Shown piece after piece: positions 17,901 to 26,051 of a stretch of 35,095 bases of DNA (positions within the stretch are counted from its first letter, which is position 1; each line of letters begins with the position of its first letter). The stretch is from an uncultured bacterium (lineage in GTDB: Bacteria > Cyanobacteriota > Vampirovibrionia > Gastranaerophilales > Gastranaerophilaceae). The stretch spans positions 1 through 35,095 of the forward strand of contig CADBXV010000016.1 in NCBI GenBank assembly GCA_902798645.1, written 5' to 3'. Below the pieces are notes generated by a model. It saw only the letters and a list, made by a program, of their open reading frames with translations. It ran no database searches and was not told the origin of the DNA. Both the position numbers and the translations under genes were made by a program.

Positions 17901-18004
17901 AGATAAACTCCTTTCAAGCTTACGCATATTACGACAGCTCACACCACTAAAAGACCTGTTTATACTGTAATTCCTGTAACTTATTATAGGACTAGCTATC
18001 ATTT

Positions 18005-18469
18005 CTAGCCAATTTTACTAATTAAACTAACCATCTCAATAGCAGATTTCGCAGCATCAGAACCTTTATTTCCTGATTTTGTTCCGGCTCTTTCGATAGC
18101 TTGTTCAATATTATCCGTTGTTAACACACCAAATATAACCGGAATACCTGTTTCTAAGCCTACTGCAGAAACACCCTTAGAAACCTCCGCACACACATAA
18201 TCATAATGAGATGTAGATCCTTTGATAACTGCTCCGAGAGTAATTACTGCAGAATATTTCCCTGTCTTTGCACATTTTTTTGCAACTAGAGGTATCTCAA
18301 ATGCTCCGGGACACCAAACAATATCAATATTAGAATCTGCAACGCCATGACGTTTTAATTCATCTAATGCACCTGATACAAGCTTGTTTGTAATAAATTC
18401 ATTAAAACGAGATGCTACAATACAAAATTTTTCGTTTGTGACAGTTAATAAACCTTCTATAATACTCAC
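18005..18469 (-). CDS. ribH: 6,7-dimethyl-8-ribityllumazine synthase
   Basis: A 154-residue lumazine synthase, the penultimate enzyme of riboflavin synthesis, usually forming large oligomers. It has the substrate-binding segments ASRFNEFI near 19, WCPGAFEIP near 52, [16 protein letters not shown] near 77-92 with the catalytic His88, and [12 protein letters not shown] near 113. The start is GTG, set by an AAAGGAG site. No other rib gene is adjacent, so the pathway genes are scattered. A REP-like hairpin lies upstream. Confidence 0.95.
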   Translation of the reverse strand: MSIIEGLLTVTNEKFCIVASRFNEFITNKLVSGALDELKRHGVADSNIDIVWCPGAFEIPLVAKKCAKTGKYSAVITLGAVIKGSTSHYDYVCAEVSKGVSAVGLETGIPVIFGVLTTDNIEQAIERAGTKSGNKGSDAAKSAIEMVSLISKIG

Positions 18470-18528
18470 TTGACGTACTCCTTTAGAATTGTCGAGTTAT
18501 CCCCAACCTACCTTGTGGCAACAAGTTT

Positions 18529-18551
18529 TTGTCAGGTATAACCTGACCTAC
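18529..18551 (-). repeat. REP-like hairpin with GTAG foot (TCAGG type)
   Basis: On the minus strand GTAGG precedes a TCAGG...CCTGA hairpin. Next to it on the plus strand is a CTTGT/ACAAG mini-hairpin (18512-18525). The ribH-nnrD gap (18470-18650) also holds GGGGTAAAT at 18615. Confidence 0.7.
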
Positions 18552-18650
18552 AAGTGCATTATACAATAAAACACCTAAAAAATCTCTAATCATTAAGAAT
18601 AATTTTACAATTTGGGGGTAAATATAAGCTGGTAAACATAATTATTCAAA

Positions 18651-19463
18651 TTAATTATGCAGAATTTCTTTTATTGCATTAGGCAAATATTTTGGAATAT
18701 CAGATGCCATAACGGAATACTCTGTTAATTCTTCTGAAGCTTGTTCGCCGGCACGTGAATGAAGATAAACTCCCAGTTTTGCAGCTTCAAATGGTGTCAT
18801 TTTTTGAGCTAAAAGTCCTGCTATAATTCCGGCCAGAACATCGCCTGTTCCTGCCTTTGCAAGAGCAGAGTTTCCGTGTTCATTAATAAACATATTACTC
18901 TTATCACAAATTATTGTTCTGTGTGTTTTTAAAACTACCGTACAGTTGTATTTTTCACACAATTCCATTGCAGAGCCTTCCAAATCAGACAAAACTTCAT
19001 CAATATCTTTTACTAAAAGTCTTGCCGCTTCAGCAGGATGTGGAGTAATAATTGTATTTTTAGGCAGAGATAAATTCATTTGTGACAAAATATTTAACCC
19101 ATCAGCATCAATTACAACAGGAATTTCTTTATTATTATAATAATTAATAATAAATTTAAAATTCTGTTTAGCAGAAAAACCTTGACCTATTCCGCATCCG
19201 ATAAGAGCAACCGTAAAATCACTTAATCTTCTGTATGCATAAGGGACTTCCACATAAACAGCCTCCGGCAGCATCTGAGAAACTGATTTAATGACTTCTT
19301 TTTCCGTTGCCAGCGCAACATATCCTGCTCCTACTTTTAACGCTGAATAAGTAGAAAGATACGCAGCACCGACATAATTTTCACACCCTGCAACATTTAG
19401 AACTTTTCCAAAAGTTCCCTTATTAGAATTTTGTTCTCTTATTGGCATATTGTAGTCTGACAT
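18651..19463 (-). CDS. nnrD: ADP-dependent NAD(P)H-hydrate dehydratase
   Basis: A 270-residue ribokinase-like protein of the YjeF C-terminal/CARKD family, which repairs hydrated NADH and NADPH. Visible: NKGTFGKVLNVAGCENYVGAA at 14-34, VGAGYVALAT near 47, IGCGIGQ near 90, PVVIDADGLNIL near 115, TPHPAEAARLL near 137 and HGNSALAKAGTGDVLAGIIAGLL near 196-217 with the catalytic Asp of GTGDVLAG. The epimerase (YjeF N-terminal) domain that is often fused is absent, so NnrE must be encoded elsewhere or be lacking. Confidence 0.92.
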   Translation of the reverse strand: MSDYNMPIREQNSNKGTFGKVLNVAGCENYVGAAYLSTYSALKVGAGYVALATEKEVIKSVSQMLPEAVYVEVPYAYRRLSDFTVALIGCGIGQGFSAKQNFKFIINYYNNKEIPVVIDADGLNILSQMNLSLPKNTIITPHPAEAARLLVKDIDEVLSDLEGSAMELCEKYNCTVVLKTHRTIICDKSNMFINEHGNSALAKAGTGDVLAGIIAGLLAQKMTPFEAAKLGVYLHSRAGEQASEELTEYSVMASDIPKYLPNAIKEILHN

Positions 19464-19487
19464 TTTTATATTTCTCCATCACACCTG

Positions 19488-19508
19488 CCCTCTCCCATAG
19501 GGCGAGGG
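19488..19508. repeat. GC-rich intergenic hairpin
   Basis: CCCTCTCCC-ATA-GGGCGAGGG folds into a near-perfect 9-bp stem with a triloop, just upstream of nnrD. It resembles the CCTCTC/GAGAGG ends of the long palindromic repeat at 1291 and 28421. Confidence 0.6.
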
Positions 19509-19530
19509 AGATTGCAAAACTTGTTATTTT

Positions 19531-19980
19531 TTATAATCCAATTTGACGAATAACCTCATATACAGTTATCGCAACCGAGTTTGAAAGATTTAAGCTTCTT
19601 TGACCTTCTATCATAGGCAGAGTTATGGCTGTTTCTTGTGTTACATATTCTTGCGGAAGCCCTCTGGATTCCGGCCCGAAAACAAGAAAATCACCATCTT
19701 TAAACTCTATATCAGTATATTTCTTTTTTGATTTTGTTGTTAAATAGAAAAATCTTCCATCAGAAAACTGTTTATAAAGTTCGTCCATAGATTCAACCTT
19801 ATGTAAATCAACATTTTGGAAGTAATCCATGCCGGCACGCTTTACGTATTTATCAGTAAGAGCAAATCCAAGCTTTCCGACAAGATATAAAGAAGCTCCG
19901 GTACACACACAAAGTCTTGCAATATTTCCCGTATTCGCAGGGATTTCAGGCTCATATAAAACTACGTTTATCTTTGACAT
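19531..19980 (-). CDS. trmL: tRNA (cytidine/uridine(34)-2'-O)-methyltransferase, TrmL type
   Basis: A 149-residue SPOUT methyltransferase of the TrmL/YibK size class, which 2'-O-methylates the wobble nucleotide of tRNA-Leu isoacceptors using S-adenosylmethionine. Motifs: YEPEIPANTGNIARLC at 9-24 (motif 1), LVFGPESRGLP near 98-109 (motif 2), and LPMIEGQRSLNLSNSVAIT near 120-138 (motif 3, the trefoil-knot SAM site). AAGGAA precedes the start. It is compact and complete. Confidence 0.93.
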   Translation of the reverse strand: MSKINVVLYEPEIPANTGNIARLCVCTGASLYLVGKLGFALTDKYVKRAGMDYFQNVDLHKVESMDELYKQFSDGRFFYLTTKSKKKYTDIEFKDGDFLVFGPESRGLPQEYVTQETAITLPMIEGQRSLNLSNSVAITVYEVIRQIGL

Positions 19981-20004
19981 TAATATAATTCCTTATTTTA
20001 TACC

Positions 20005-20026
20005 GGTGCGTTACAAAGCACCCTAC
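20005..20026 (-). repeat. REP-like hairpin with GTAG foot (GGTGC type)
   Basis: Minus-strand GTAGGGTGC pairs with GCACC across a short loop. It lies between trmL and the GIY-YIG element. Confidence 0.6.
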
Positions 20027-20042
20027 TACTATATACAAATTT

Positions 20043-20077
20043 GTCATTCTGAGGAACTGTGTTCCGATGAATCCAGC
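20043..20077 (+). repeat. Left palindromic element of the GIY-YIG unit
   Basis: 35 bp; outer ATTC/GAAT arms, a GA/GA internal mismatch, and an inner GGAAC-TGT-GTTCC stem-loop. Ends 13 bp before the nuclease stop codon. Confidence 0.8.
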
Positions 20078-20090
20078 TTTTTATAAACTT

Positions 20091-20384
20091 TTAGTCAATT
20101 ATATCATAGTACAAATCAATCCAATTAGGATTATTAATTTCTATTAATTCTAATTTTTCTTTCCTTCTTAGTTTCTTTAATTCTTTTTCACGTTCTATAG
20201 CAGTTTTAATATCTTCAAATACTTCATAATAACAAAGTTTATCAACATTATATTTTTTGGTAAAACCATCTGCCAATTTATTTTTATGTTCCCACACACG
20301 TTTGACTAAGTCAGATGTTACACCTATATATAAAGTACCATTTTGTTTACTGCACAAAATATATGTATAACCTTGTTTATTCAT
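20091..20384 (-). CDS. Small GIY-YIG nuclease domain protein
   Basis: 97 residues from the ATG at 20384; an in-frame TTG two codons earlier is an alternative. It is a stand-alone GIY-YIG domain of the YhbQ/UPF0213-like size class. Visible are YTYILC (the GIY strand), TLYIGVTSDL (the YIG strand), KRVWEHKNK with the conserved Arg and His, FTKKYNVDKLCYYE, the likely metal-binding glutamate in AIEREKELKKLRR, and NPNWIDLY at the end. Catalytic residues all appear intact. The ribosome site is weak (TTGAG). Its tight framing by inverted palindromes suggests a role in moving or spreading them; this is an inference. Confidence 0.88.
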   Translation of the reverse strand: MNKQGYTYILCSKQNGTLYIGVTSDLVKRVWEHKNKLADGFTKKYNVDKLCYYEVFEDIKTAIEREKELKKLRRKEKLELIEINNPNWIDLYYDIID

Positions 20385-20428
20385 GAACAATTCTCAACTT
20401 TAAGTTTATAAAAAATAGTTTTTTAAAG

Positions 20429-20463
20429 GCTGGATTCTTCACCCTAATCGGGTTCAGAATGAC
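20429..20463 (-). repeat. Right palindromic element of the GIY-YIG unit
   Basis: 35 bp, inverted relative to 20043-20077; outer ATTCT/AGAAT arms, GA/GA mismatch, inner ACCC-GATTA-GGGT stem-loop. Confidence 0.8.
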
Positions 20464-20479
20464 TTGTGTTATTTCCCCA

Positions 20480-21064
20480 TTACCCTTCGATAACTCTTTT
20501 AGCTTCGATTATTACGGGTAAGCCTCTTACTACACAAAATACGATTGCAAATACCGCAGCCCAGTAGCCAATATTCCATATTATCTCTTGATTTGGAATA
20601 TCAGGAATTTTTGCTGCAATTATAAGAATAAATGCTAATACTTTAGCTACCGCGTAGCTTATTCTCATAAACTTTGAGCCTGTAATCCATTTGCAAATCG
20701 GATTTGTCTGCATTCCGAATGGTGTTAAACCCTTTTCCATAGCAGCACTTCTGATTGTATCGGTTACAAAGCCTCTTGTTAGTGCAATAAGCGGAAACAA
20801 AATATTCAACCAACCCATGACTGCAAATAGCACCCAATAAGTGTTTTCTACTATTCTGTCACCCATAATATCGAGTAAAGCACCAAATTTTGAAACTTCA
20901 TTAAATTTTCTTGCAATCCAGCCATCTACACCATCAAGTGAAAATGCTAATATAGTTAAAATTAATGCCCATAAATAAGCCTGCGCATTACCCTGCATTG
21001 CATAAATCAAATACACAGCTGCAAACATTATGAAAATTCTAAATATTGAAATAAAATTTGCCAT
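20480..21064 (-). CDS. CDP-alcohol phosphatidyltransferase family membrane enzyme
   Basis: About 194 residues from the ATG at 21064, chosen for its GAGGG site; the 13 codons upstream run into a REP-like repeat. The CDP-alcohol signature D-G-x2-A-R-x8-G-x3-D-x3-D is exact: DGVDGWIARKFNEVSKFGAL then LDIMGDR (about residues 44-70). Five or six membrane helices follow. Such enzymes move a phosphatidyl group from CDP-diacylglycerol to an alcohol; PgsA (phosphatidylglycerophosphate synthase) is the closest role, but PssA-type or inositol-type enzymes are not excluded. Confidence 0.87.
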   Translation of the reverse strand: MANFISIFRIFIMFAAVYLIYAMQGNAQAYLWALILTILAFSLDGVDGWIARKFNEVSKFGALLDIMGDRIVENTYWVLFAVMGWLNILFPLIALTRGFVTDTIRSAAMEKGLTPFGMQTNPICKWITGSKFMRISYAVAKVLAFILIIAAKIPDIPNQEIIWNIGYWAAVFAIVFCVVRGLPVIIEAKRVIEG

Positions 21065-21086
21065 TTTAAATCCCTCTTTTGTGTGC

Positions 21087-21145
21087 TGTTGGGTTTCACC
21101 CAACCTACTCTTGATTTCTCGTTGGTGCGGTACACCGCACCCTAC
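21087..21145 (-). repeat. Two tandem REP-like hairpins (TTGGG and GGTGCGG types)
   Basis: On the minus strand GTAG-GGTGCGG...CCGCACC (21145-21122) and GTAG-GTTGGGT...ACCCAAC (21108-21087) lie in the same orientation 13 bp apart, just upstream of the phosphatidyltransferase gene. Confidence 0.75.
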
Positions 21146-21161
21146 TTTCCTTATATTTACC

Positions 21162-22160
21162 CTAACCCTTCATTCTTGACAGAGCAAAGTTTGTTTTATC
21201 AAGTTCTTCTTTTTTTGAGCCAAGCATTATACGCTCTGCTTCTTCTAAGATACTAACGACTTCATATCCGTTAGCACCGTCTGAACGTGCTTTTTGCCCG
21301 GTTGCAATACAATTTACAAAATGCTGGCAAGCAAGTTTCAATGGTTCTATTTCCAAATAATCTAAAGCTACATTTTGAGTATTTGCAGGAACAAAGTTGT
21401 CATATATTTTTAATTTATCTGATTGTGCGCAATCATCAAAAATAGCTGTTGCTTTTGTTCCTCTGACTAACAAATTAACGTGTTTTTGAGGTGTAATCCA
21501 GCTATCTGATATATGAGCAATAACACCGCCTTCAAATTCAATGCCCAAATGAGTAATATCCATTATATTATTTCTGTCAGACGATGCGCCTATTGCCGAA
21601 ATTACTCTAACAGGTTTTTTGCCTGTTACGTAAGCAACCATTGCGACATCGTGCGGTGCCAAATCCCACATAACACTTCTGTCGTTCTTGTGATAATTCA
21701 CATTCAATCTGTCTGATTGAGCATAAACTATTTCTCCCAATTCACCTTCTTCGATTAACATTTTTAATCTGTTTACCGCAGGGTGGTATAAAAGCAAATG
21801 GTCAACCATCAAAACTAAATTTTTGGATTCCGCAAGTTCCATAAGTTGTCTTGCTTCTTCCGCCACTGTTGATATAGGTTTTTCTACATAAACATTTTTT
21901 CCTGCTTCTAACATAGTCTTAACTATCTTAAAATGCGTATGACTCGGTGTAACAACTGCTACACCTGTTATTTCAGAATTATTAATAATATCATTAAAAT
22001 CTTTTGTAGTTTTAACACCGGGGAACTGTTCACGAACAGTTTTTAAAGATTCTTCATCCAAATCACACACATACTCTAAAACATTTAAATTATAAAAATT
22101 ACGGACAATATTTTTTCCCCACATGCCCATTCCGATTACAGCTATTTTTTGATTATTCAT
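21162..22160 (-). CDS. Gfo/Idh/MocA-family NAD(P)-dependent oxidoreductase
   Basis: About 332 residues from the ATG at 22160; a GAGGGGA site lies 9 nt upstream, inside the six codons that follow an earlier in-frame ATG at 22178. The N-terminal Rossmann fold has IAVIGMGMWGKNIVRNF. The catalytic EKPIS motif is intact (YVEKPISTVAEEARQL near 93), and VDHLLLYHPAVNRLK near 118 and WDLAPHDVAMVAYV near 163 match nucleotide-sugar dehydrogenases of the WlbA/UDP-GlcNAc 3-dehydrogenase type. A sugar-nucleotide role in surface polysaccharide synthesis is likely but the substrate is unknown; no glycan cluster is adjacent. Confidence 0.88.
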   Translation of the reverse strand: MNNQKIAVIGMGMWGKNIVRNFYNLNVLEYVCDLDEESLKTVREQFPGVKTTKDFNDIINNSEITGVAVVTPSHTHFKIVKTMLEAGKNVYVEKPISTVAEEARQLMELAESKNLVLMVDHLLLYHPAVNRLKMLIEEGELGEIVYAQSDRLNVNYHKNDRSVMWDLAPHDVAMVAYVTGKKPVRVISAIGASSDRNNIMDITHLGIEFEGGVIAHISDSWITPQKHVNLLVRGTKATAIFDDCAQSDKLKIYDNFVPANTQNVALDYLEIEPLKLACQHFVNCIATGQKARSDGANGYEVVSILEEAERIMLGSKKEELDKTNFALSRMKG

Positions 22161-22208
22161 ACTTTCAGTTCCCCTCATCTTTATAATAATTATAGTACAA
22201 CCATATCT

Positions 22209-23345
22209 TCAAGGCAACGATATCTCAAAATTACCGTTATAAAATTTTATATTTAGGTTTAAAATTTCATTATTATATGCATCAGGCGGCGGATTAAAAC
22301 TCGGCGTAGCCATTACCGCATTGTATACAGCGTCATTTAATGTGTTGTTTGAAGATTGCTTTGTAAAAGAACGCTTTATTAGCTTGCCGGTCAAATCAAT
22401 TTTAAAAGAAACAGTGCATGAGCCGTCACCGATAACTTTTGTAAAATCAATTTTTCTTGCTATAGTATTTCTTAAATTAGCTTTATAAGAAATAAGCTCC
22501 TGTTTATTAATCTGAGCCTGTTTTGCTTTTGCTTCCGCTTGTTTTTTAGCCTGCTCAGCCTGAAGTTTTTTCAATTGTTCCGCCTCTGCCTGCTTTCTTT
22601 CAGCTTCAGCTTTTTGCTTTGCAAGCTCATCTGCTTGCTTTTTAGCTTGGACTTGAGCATTTGTATTTGTTTGAGTATTTACTGCCGTTACTGAAGGTTT
22701 TAAAACAGTTTTTTGTGTAGTTGCTTTTTTTAGAGGAACAACCGCAACTTTTGGTTTTGTAACAGGCTTTACAGCTTGAGATACAACTTTTTTTGTTTCC
22801 GGTATATTAATAATTTGTTTTACTATATTTGTTTCTTCATGTTTTGGTTGTGGTTTAGGTTGTTCTTGATTTACAACAGGCAAAGTATTATTCCAAAATT
22901 TATCAATCGTAGGGATATTGTCGGTTATATTAATTTCTTGTTTTGTTTCTTCAACTATATCCAAATCTTTTGGATTCCACGCAAATAAAACAACATAAAA
23001 AGATAAAACTATACAAACACAAAATATAATTAAAGATACTGGATCTAATGATTTTTTAAACCTCAAAAATTCAGGATACCGTTCAGAGAAAGTTTGTTTC
23101 TTTAATATAGTTTCGGTATTAGAAAATCTCATTGAAGATGCCGGTTTAGGCTTATGTTGCTCTAAGTTTTTGTCAGGCAAAGCCTGACCTACATTATCTA
23201 CATTATCCGATTTATTATTATCTATTTTTAGAGCCTGTTGTTCTAATTTTTCCTCAATACCAACTTCATCAAATTCATCATTTCCGCAATCGCAATAATC
23301 AGGTTTTTCTTCAAATTCAGCACCGCATTCTTTACATCTGTACAT
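22209..23345 (-). CDS. TonB/TolA-like envelope protein with N-terminal zinc ribbon
   Basis: 378 residues. The N-terminus is a small zinc ribbon (YRCKECGAEFEEKPDYCDCG, Cys4, Cys7, Cys18, Cys20). A single membrane helix lies at about 98-121 (PVSLIIFCVCIVLSFYVVLFAW). A Pro/Lys linker follows, then a K/A/Q/E coiled coil (about 225-275) and a TonB C-terminal-like domain (about 285-378: GDGSCTVSFKIDLTGKLIKRS, then ATPSFNPPP). This is the layout of TolA/TonB proteins spanning the periplasm, except that the zinc ribbon would sit in the cytoplasm. Residues 52-59 (VGQALPDK) are encoded by a REP-like element. No ExbB/ExbD is nearby. Confidence 0.82.
   Translation of the reverse strand: MYRCKECGAEFEEKPDYCDCGNDEFDEVGIEEKLEQQALKIDNNKSDNVDNVGQALPDKNLEQHKPKPASSMRFSNTETILKKQTFSERYPEFLRFKKSLDPVSLIIFCVCIVLSFYVVLFAWNPKDLDIVEETKQEINITDNIPTIDKFWNNTLPVVNQEQPKPQPKHEETNIVKQIINIPETKKVVSQAVKPVTKPKVAVVPLKKATTQKTVLKPSVTAVNTQTNTNAQVQAKKQADELAKQKAEAERKQAEAEQLKKLQAEQAKKQAEAKAKQAQINKQELISYKANLRNTIARKIDFTKVIGDGSCTVSFKIDLTGKLIKRSFTKQSSNNTLNDAVYNAVMATPSFNPPPDAYNNEILNLNIKFYNGNFEISLP
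23170..23192 (-). repeat. REP-like hairpin inside a coding sequence
   Basis: Minus-strand GTAG-GTCAGG...CCTGACAA matches the copy at 18529-18551 over the stem and both flanks, but lies in frame within the zinc-ribbon TonB-like gene, encoding VGQALPDK. Confidence 0.8.
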
Positions 23346-23379
23346 TTATTTTTTCCTTTTCTAATATTATATCAGAAAA

Positions 23380-24192
23380 TTACCTAACGACTTTTTCTAC
23401 ATCATTATAATCTTGCGGTGTGCTATATTTTTCCGTATTGGATATTCTCCACTTTCCTGTAACAGTTGTTGAAGTCCTTTGTGTACCATCCGGAAAATTC
23501 AATATAGAACGTCCTTGATAACTTCTTATTACGGGTGCTATATATTGAATAGCATAGGGTGTGTAACTTGCAGGATTTGTACCTGTTTGAACATTGGTAA
23601 TTTTTCCATATTTATCAACATTAAAAGAGAATTGAAAAACCGTTCCGTTTGGAATATCAGGAAGTTTTGTATCCTGCATTATTTTATTTGTTAAAGCAGA
23701 ACGCCATTTATTCCAAGCAATTGTTTCTTCTTGCTGAGTCAAAACTTTAGGTTGGACAACTACAGGTTTTGTAATTACTTTTGACTCAACTTTTGGTGGC
23801 TCGGTTTTTACTACATCTTTAACAACGGGTTTTTGCACTGTTGTCAATGGTTTTGTTACGGTTTGGATATTAGGTTTTGTAACTGTTTGTTTTGCAACAG
23901 TGGTTTGCTTTGGTTTTGTTACTGTCTGTGTCTTAACAATTGGTGTTTGAGTTTTATATGTTGTTACTTTAGGTTCAACCTTCTTTTCTGCAACGGTTGT
24001 TTTTTCAACCGGTTTTGCTGGCATCTCCATTACAGGAACATCTTTTGTTTCTGTTTGTACTTGCTCTTCTGTTACAAGTGTATAAGCAGAATCATAAACA
24101 ATCACGTTTTTGTGTAAATCAGGTTTCGTTACACAAATTGAGATTGTTGAAACTATAAGTAATATTAATAATAGTTGTAAAATTAATTTCAT
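23380..24192 (-). CDS. TonB-like C-terminal domain protein
   Basis: 270 residues. An N-terminal hydrophobic helix (about 3-20) is followed by CVTKPDLH, then a long Lys/Thr/Val/Pro-rich linker with repeated VTKP and VVKP units (about 55-150), a form suited to crossing the periplasm. The C-terminal 115 residues resemble a TonB/TolA C-terminal domain (WNKWRSALTNKIMQ, then GTVFQFSFNVDKYGKITNVQ). It lies 34 bp upstream of the second TonB-like gene on the same strand. The linker repeats make the codon pattern highly repetitive. Confidence 0.8.
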   Translation of the reverse strand: MKLILQLLLILLIVSTISICVTKPDLHKNVIVYDSAYTLVTEEQVQTETKDVPVMEMPAKPVEKTTVAEKKVEPKVTTYKTQTPIVKTQTVTKPKQTTVAKQTVTKPNIQTVTKPLTTVQKPVVKDVVKTEPPKVESKVITKPVVVQPKVLTQQEETIAWNKWRSALTNKIMQDTKLPDIPNGTVFQFSFNVDKYGKITNVQTGTNPASYTPYAIQYIAPVIRSYQGRSILNFPDGTQRTSTTVTGKWRISNTEKYSTPQDYNDVEKVVR

Positions 24193-24211
24193 TTACCCTA
24201 CCCCCTAACCC

Positions 24212-24320
24212 CCTCCCTCAAGGGGCGGAGGAAACTGTTTTAACAAATTCCTTGACCTACCCCCCGCTCTATGGTGGGGGAAACCTCTTTTCAAACAGTA
24301 GGTCAGGTTTCATCTGACAA
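24212..24320. repeat. Cluster of GC-rich hairpins and a REP-like element
   Basis: CCTCC/GGAGG (24212-24231) and CCCCC/GGGGG (24261-24280) hairpins are followed by GTAGGTCAGG...CTGACAA (24298-24320, plus orientation, one arm imperfect). All lie in the 134-bp gap between two envelope genes. Confidence 0.65.
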
Positions 24321-24326
24321 TTACTT

Positions 24327-25928
24327 TTAACCTAATCTATCAATCTTTGCAACTACTTCATCGCAAGCATAAGTTTCAAACTGAGTTGAACTTAGCATAA
24401 AGGTTTCTGCAATCAAAAGTGCAGTAGGAACGAGTGCCGCAAGTCCGCTTAACAACATTCCGCCTAAATCACCACCCATTTCACCCATAAAGTATGATGC
24501 GTTCATAGTAAACTCTATGCCGATAATTATACAACCGATTAAAAATGAACGGCGCATCTCTCTGTTTAATTTATTAACACCTTCAATACCGTATATTTCA
24601 ACACCGTGTTGAAGATAGTTACTAAATCCGTCATTCTTTAATACATTTGAACCTGCTATCTTTTTACCGTTCAAAAATCCGTTAGCAAAAGCAAAGAATG
24701 CAAATATAATCAAGAAAGTTGCAAGAACAAGAAAAACAGGGCTTAATCTTAAACCTGAAATTCTTACCCATCCTGCAGCTTCAGGAAAACACATTGCAAG
24801 AGTATTAGAAACACCATAAGCCAAGAACGGTGCTGTAATAAATCCTAATGCAATTTCTCCCAAAGACTTAATTTGAAGCATAAATTGTTTGTCTTTTATA
24901 TTTCTGATTTTTGCAGGGCTTAATGTATTTGTATATCTTTCAATCCATTGTTGATATTCTTTTATAACATGTTCGAAATCTTCTCTGTATTCTATAGAAT
25001 CTAATTCTTGTTTCATTTCTACGCTTGAATTTTTATAATATCCGCAAGCCATAGCTAACGTGAAAGCCGTACCGACAAAGAACAATGATATTAAAACTGC
25101 GAACATCGGAAATGTTTTTGGAGAAATATAATATAAAACATTAATCAAATATATTGCAGAATAAAATATTAAAGATGATATCACCATTACACCTTCTGCA
25201 AGTTTTGAAGTTGTAGAATCGTTACCGATTCTATTTTGCAAATAGTTATAAACACCTTGTTTCAGAACTAAGCCTACACCATATATTATTGCGGCATATA
25301 CAAAAATAAGTTTCATATTTGTAGGCATTTGAATAACCGAACCTGCATCTTTTAAAGGTAAGCCTGTCAAGTAGTTTGAAACACCAAAAGCACAAACTAA
25401 TGACGCAAAGAATAAAGCTATATGCAAGAATATTCCGCCTTTAGAATTTTGTGAAATTTTTCTCTTTAAATCGTTAATTCTTGCTCCTACTTCTTTAATT
25501 ATGCCGACTCTGGCATTTTCTATTTCTGCCTTTCTTTTTTCTACCATAATTTTAGCGGCAGCATTTACATCATTTCCGTATATTGCTTTTACATCATTTT
25601 CAGACAAATTTTCTTCTGCGATTTGTCTTGTGGAAGTTTCTCCAACAACTTTTATAGTAATAAACTCGTCACTTCCGTCAACCATAATTTTACAAACCTT
25701 ATCAATCTCTAATTGAGATGGAATAGGTTTTCCTTTAAATAAGAATTTTTGACTATGAAATTGATTCAACAAAACGCACCTGTTCGTTCTTAAATCACAT
25801 TGAACAGTCAACATAAACTGAAAACCTAAATCAATTGTATAATCAGCATTTGAGTTTGATGAGATATTCACCAATTCTTTGTCTGCGAATGTTTTTTCAC
25901 CATGCTTTGTAACTATTGTAAATGCCAT
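24327..25928 (-). CDS. Polytopic membrane protein with an FHA-like N-terminal domain
   Basis: 533 residues. Residues 1-100 look like a small beta-rich, FHA-like domain (FTIVTKHGEKTFADKELV, then SSNSNADYTIDLG, then KPIPSQLEIDKVCKIMVDG), though the FHA signature residues are not all certain. A charged helical stretch (about 115-160) leads into about eight hydrophobic helices (165-188, 205-222, 248-269, 273-298, 355-381, 395-419, 463-482, 490-513) with a cytoplasmic-looking helical loop at 300-350. No transporter or enzyme family is recognised. It sits between the TonB-like genes and a VWA gene. Confidence 0.75.
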   Translation of the reverse strand: MAFTIVTKHGEKTFADKELVNISSNSNADYTIDLGFQFMLTVQCDLRTNRCVLLNQFHSQKFLFKGKPIPSQLEIDKVCKIMVDGSDEFITIKVVGETSTRQIAEENLSENDVKAIYGNDVNAAAKIMVEKRKAEIENARVGIIKEVGARINDLKRKISQNSKGGIFLHIALFFASLVCAFGVSNYLTGLPLKDAGSVIQMPTNMKLIFVYAAIIYGVGLVLKQGVYNYLQNRIGNDSTTSKLAEGVMVISSLIFYSAIYLINVLYYISPKTFPMFAVLISLFFVGTAFTLAMACGYYKNSSVEMKQELDSIEYREDFEHVIKEYQQWIERYTNTLSPAKIRNIKDKQFMLQIKSLGEIALGFITAPFLAYGVSNTLAMCFPEAAGWVRISGLRLSPVFLVLATFLIIFAFFAFANGFLNGKKIAGSNVLKNDGFSNYLQHGVEIYGIEGVNKLNREMRRSFLIGCIIIGIEFTMNASYFMGEMGGDLGGMLLSGLAALVPTALLIAETFMLSSTQFETYACDEVVAKIDRLG

Positions 25929-25973
25929 TTGTTTTTTCTCCTATATTATAATTTATTTATTTTCAATTTCATG

Positions 25974-26032
25974 TTGTTGGGTTTAACCCAACCTACTTGA
26001 TTATTGCAGTAGGGTGCGGTGTACCGCACCAA
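25974..26032. repeat. Divergent pair of REP-like hairpins
   Basis: A minus-orientation TTGGG-type element (25974-25996) and a plus-orientation GGTGCGG-type element (26009-26032) face away with their GTAG feet 12 bp apart, a BIME-like arrangement. GGGGTAAAT (minus) follows at 26038-26046. Confidence 0.75.
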
Positions 26033-26051
26033 TTATTATTTACCCCTACAC

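Larger units (their letters stand above)
20043..20463. mobile_element. Candidate mobile unit: GIY-YIG gene between inverted palindromic elements
   Basis: Two 35-bp elements (20043-20077 and, inverted, 20429-20463) bracket a single GIY-YIG nuclease gene. Both start GTCATTCTGA and end GAATCCAGC on their own strand, and both fold as ATTC-GA-stem-loop-stem-GA-GAAT. The inner stems differ but stay paired: GGAAC/GTTCC against ACCC/GGGT. Homology continues inwards as a TTTTATAAACTT stretch (20079-20090 and inverted near 20401-20412). No target-site duplication is evident. The structure is plain in the sequence; mobility is inferred. Confidence 0.65.

Noticed and set aside
17901-18002. Extended N-terminus of MurQ
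   Set aside because: The added 34 residues do not resemble MurQ, and the ATG at 17900 has a strong ribosome site.
20043-20463. Classical DDE insertion sequence
   Set aside because: No transposase is present, the inverted elements are hairpins rather than simple ends, and no target duplication is evident.
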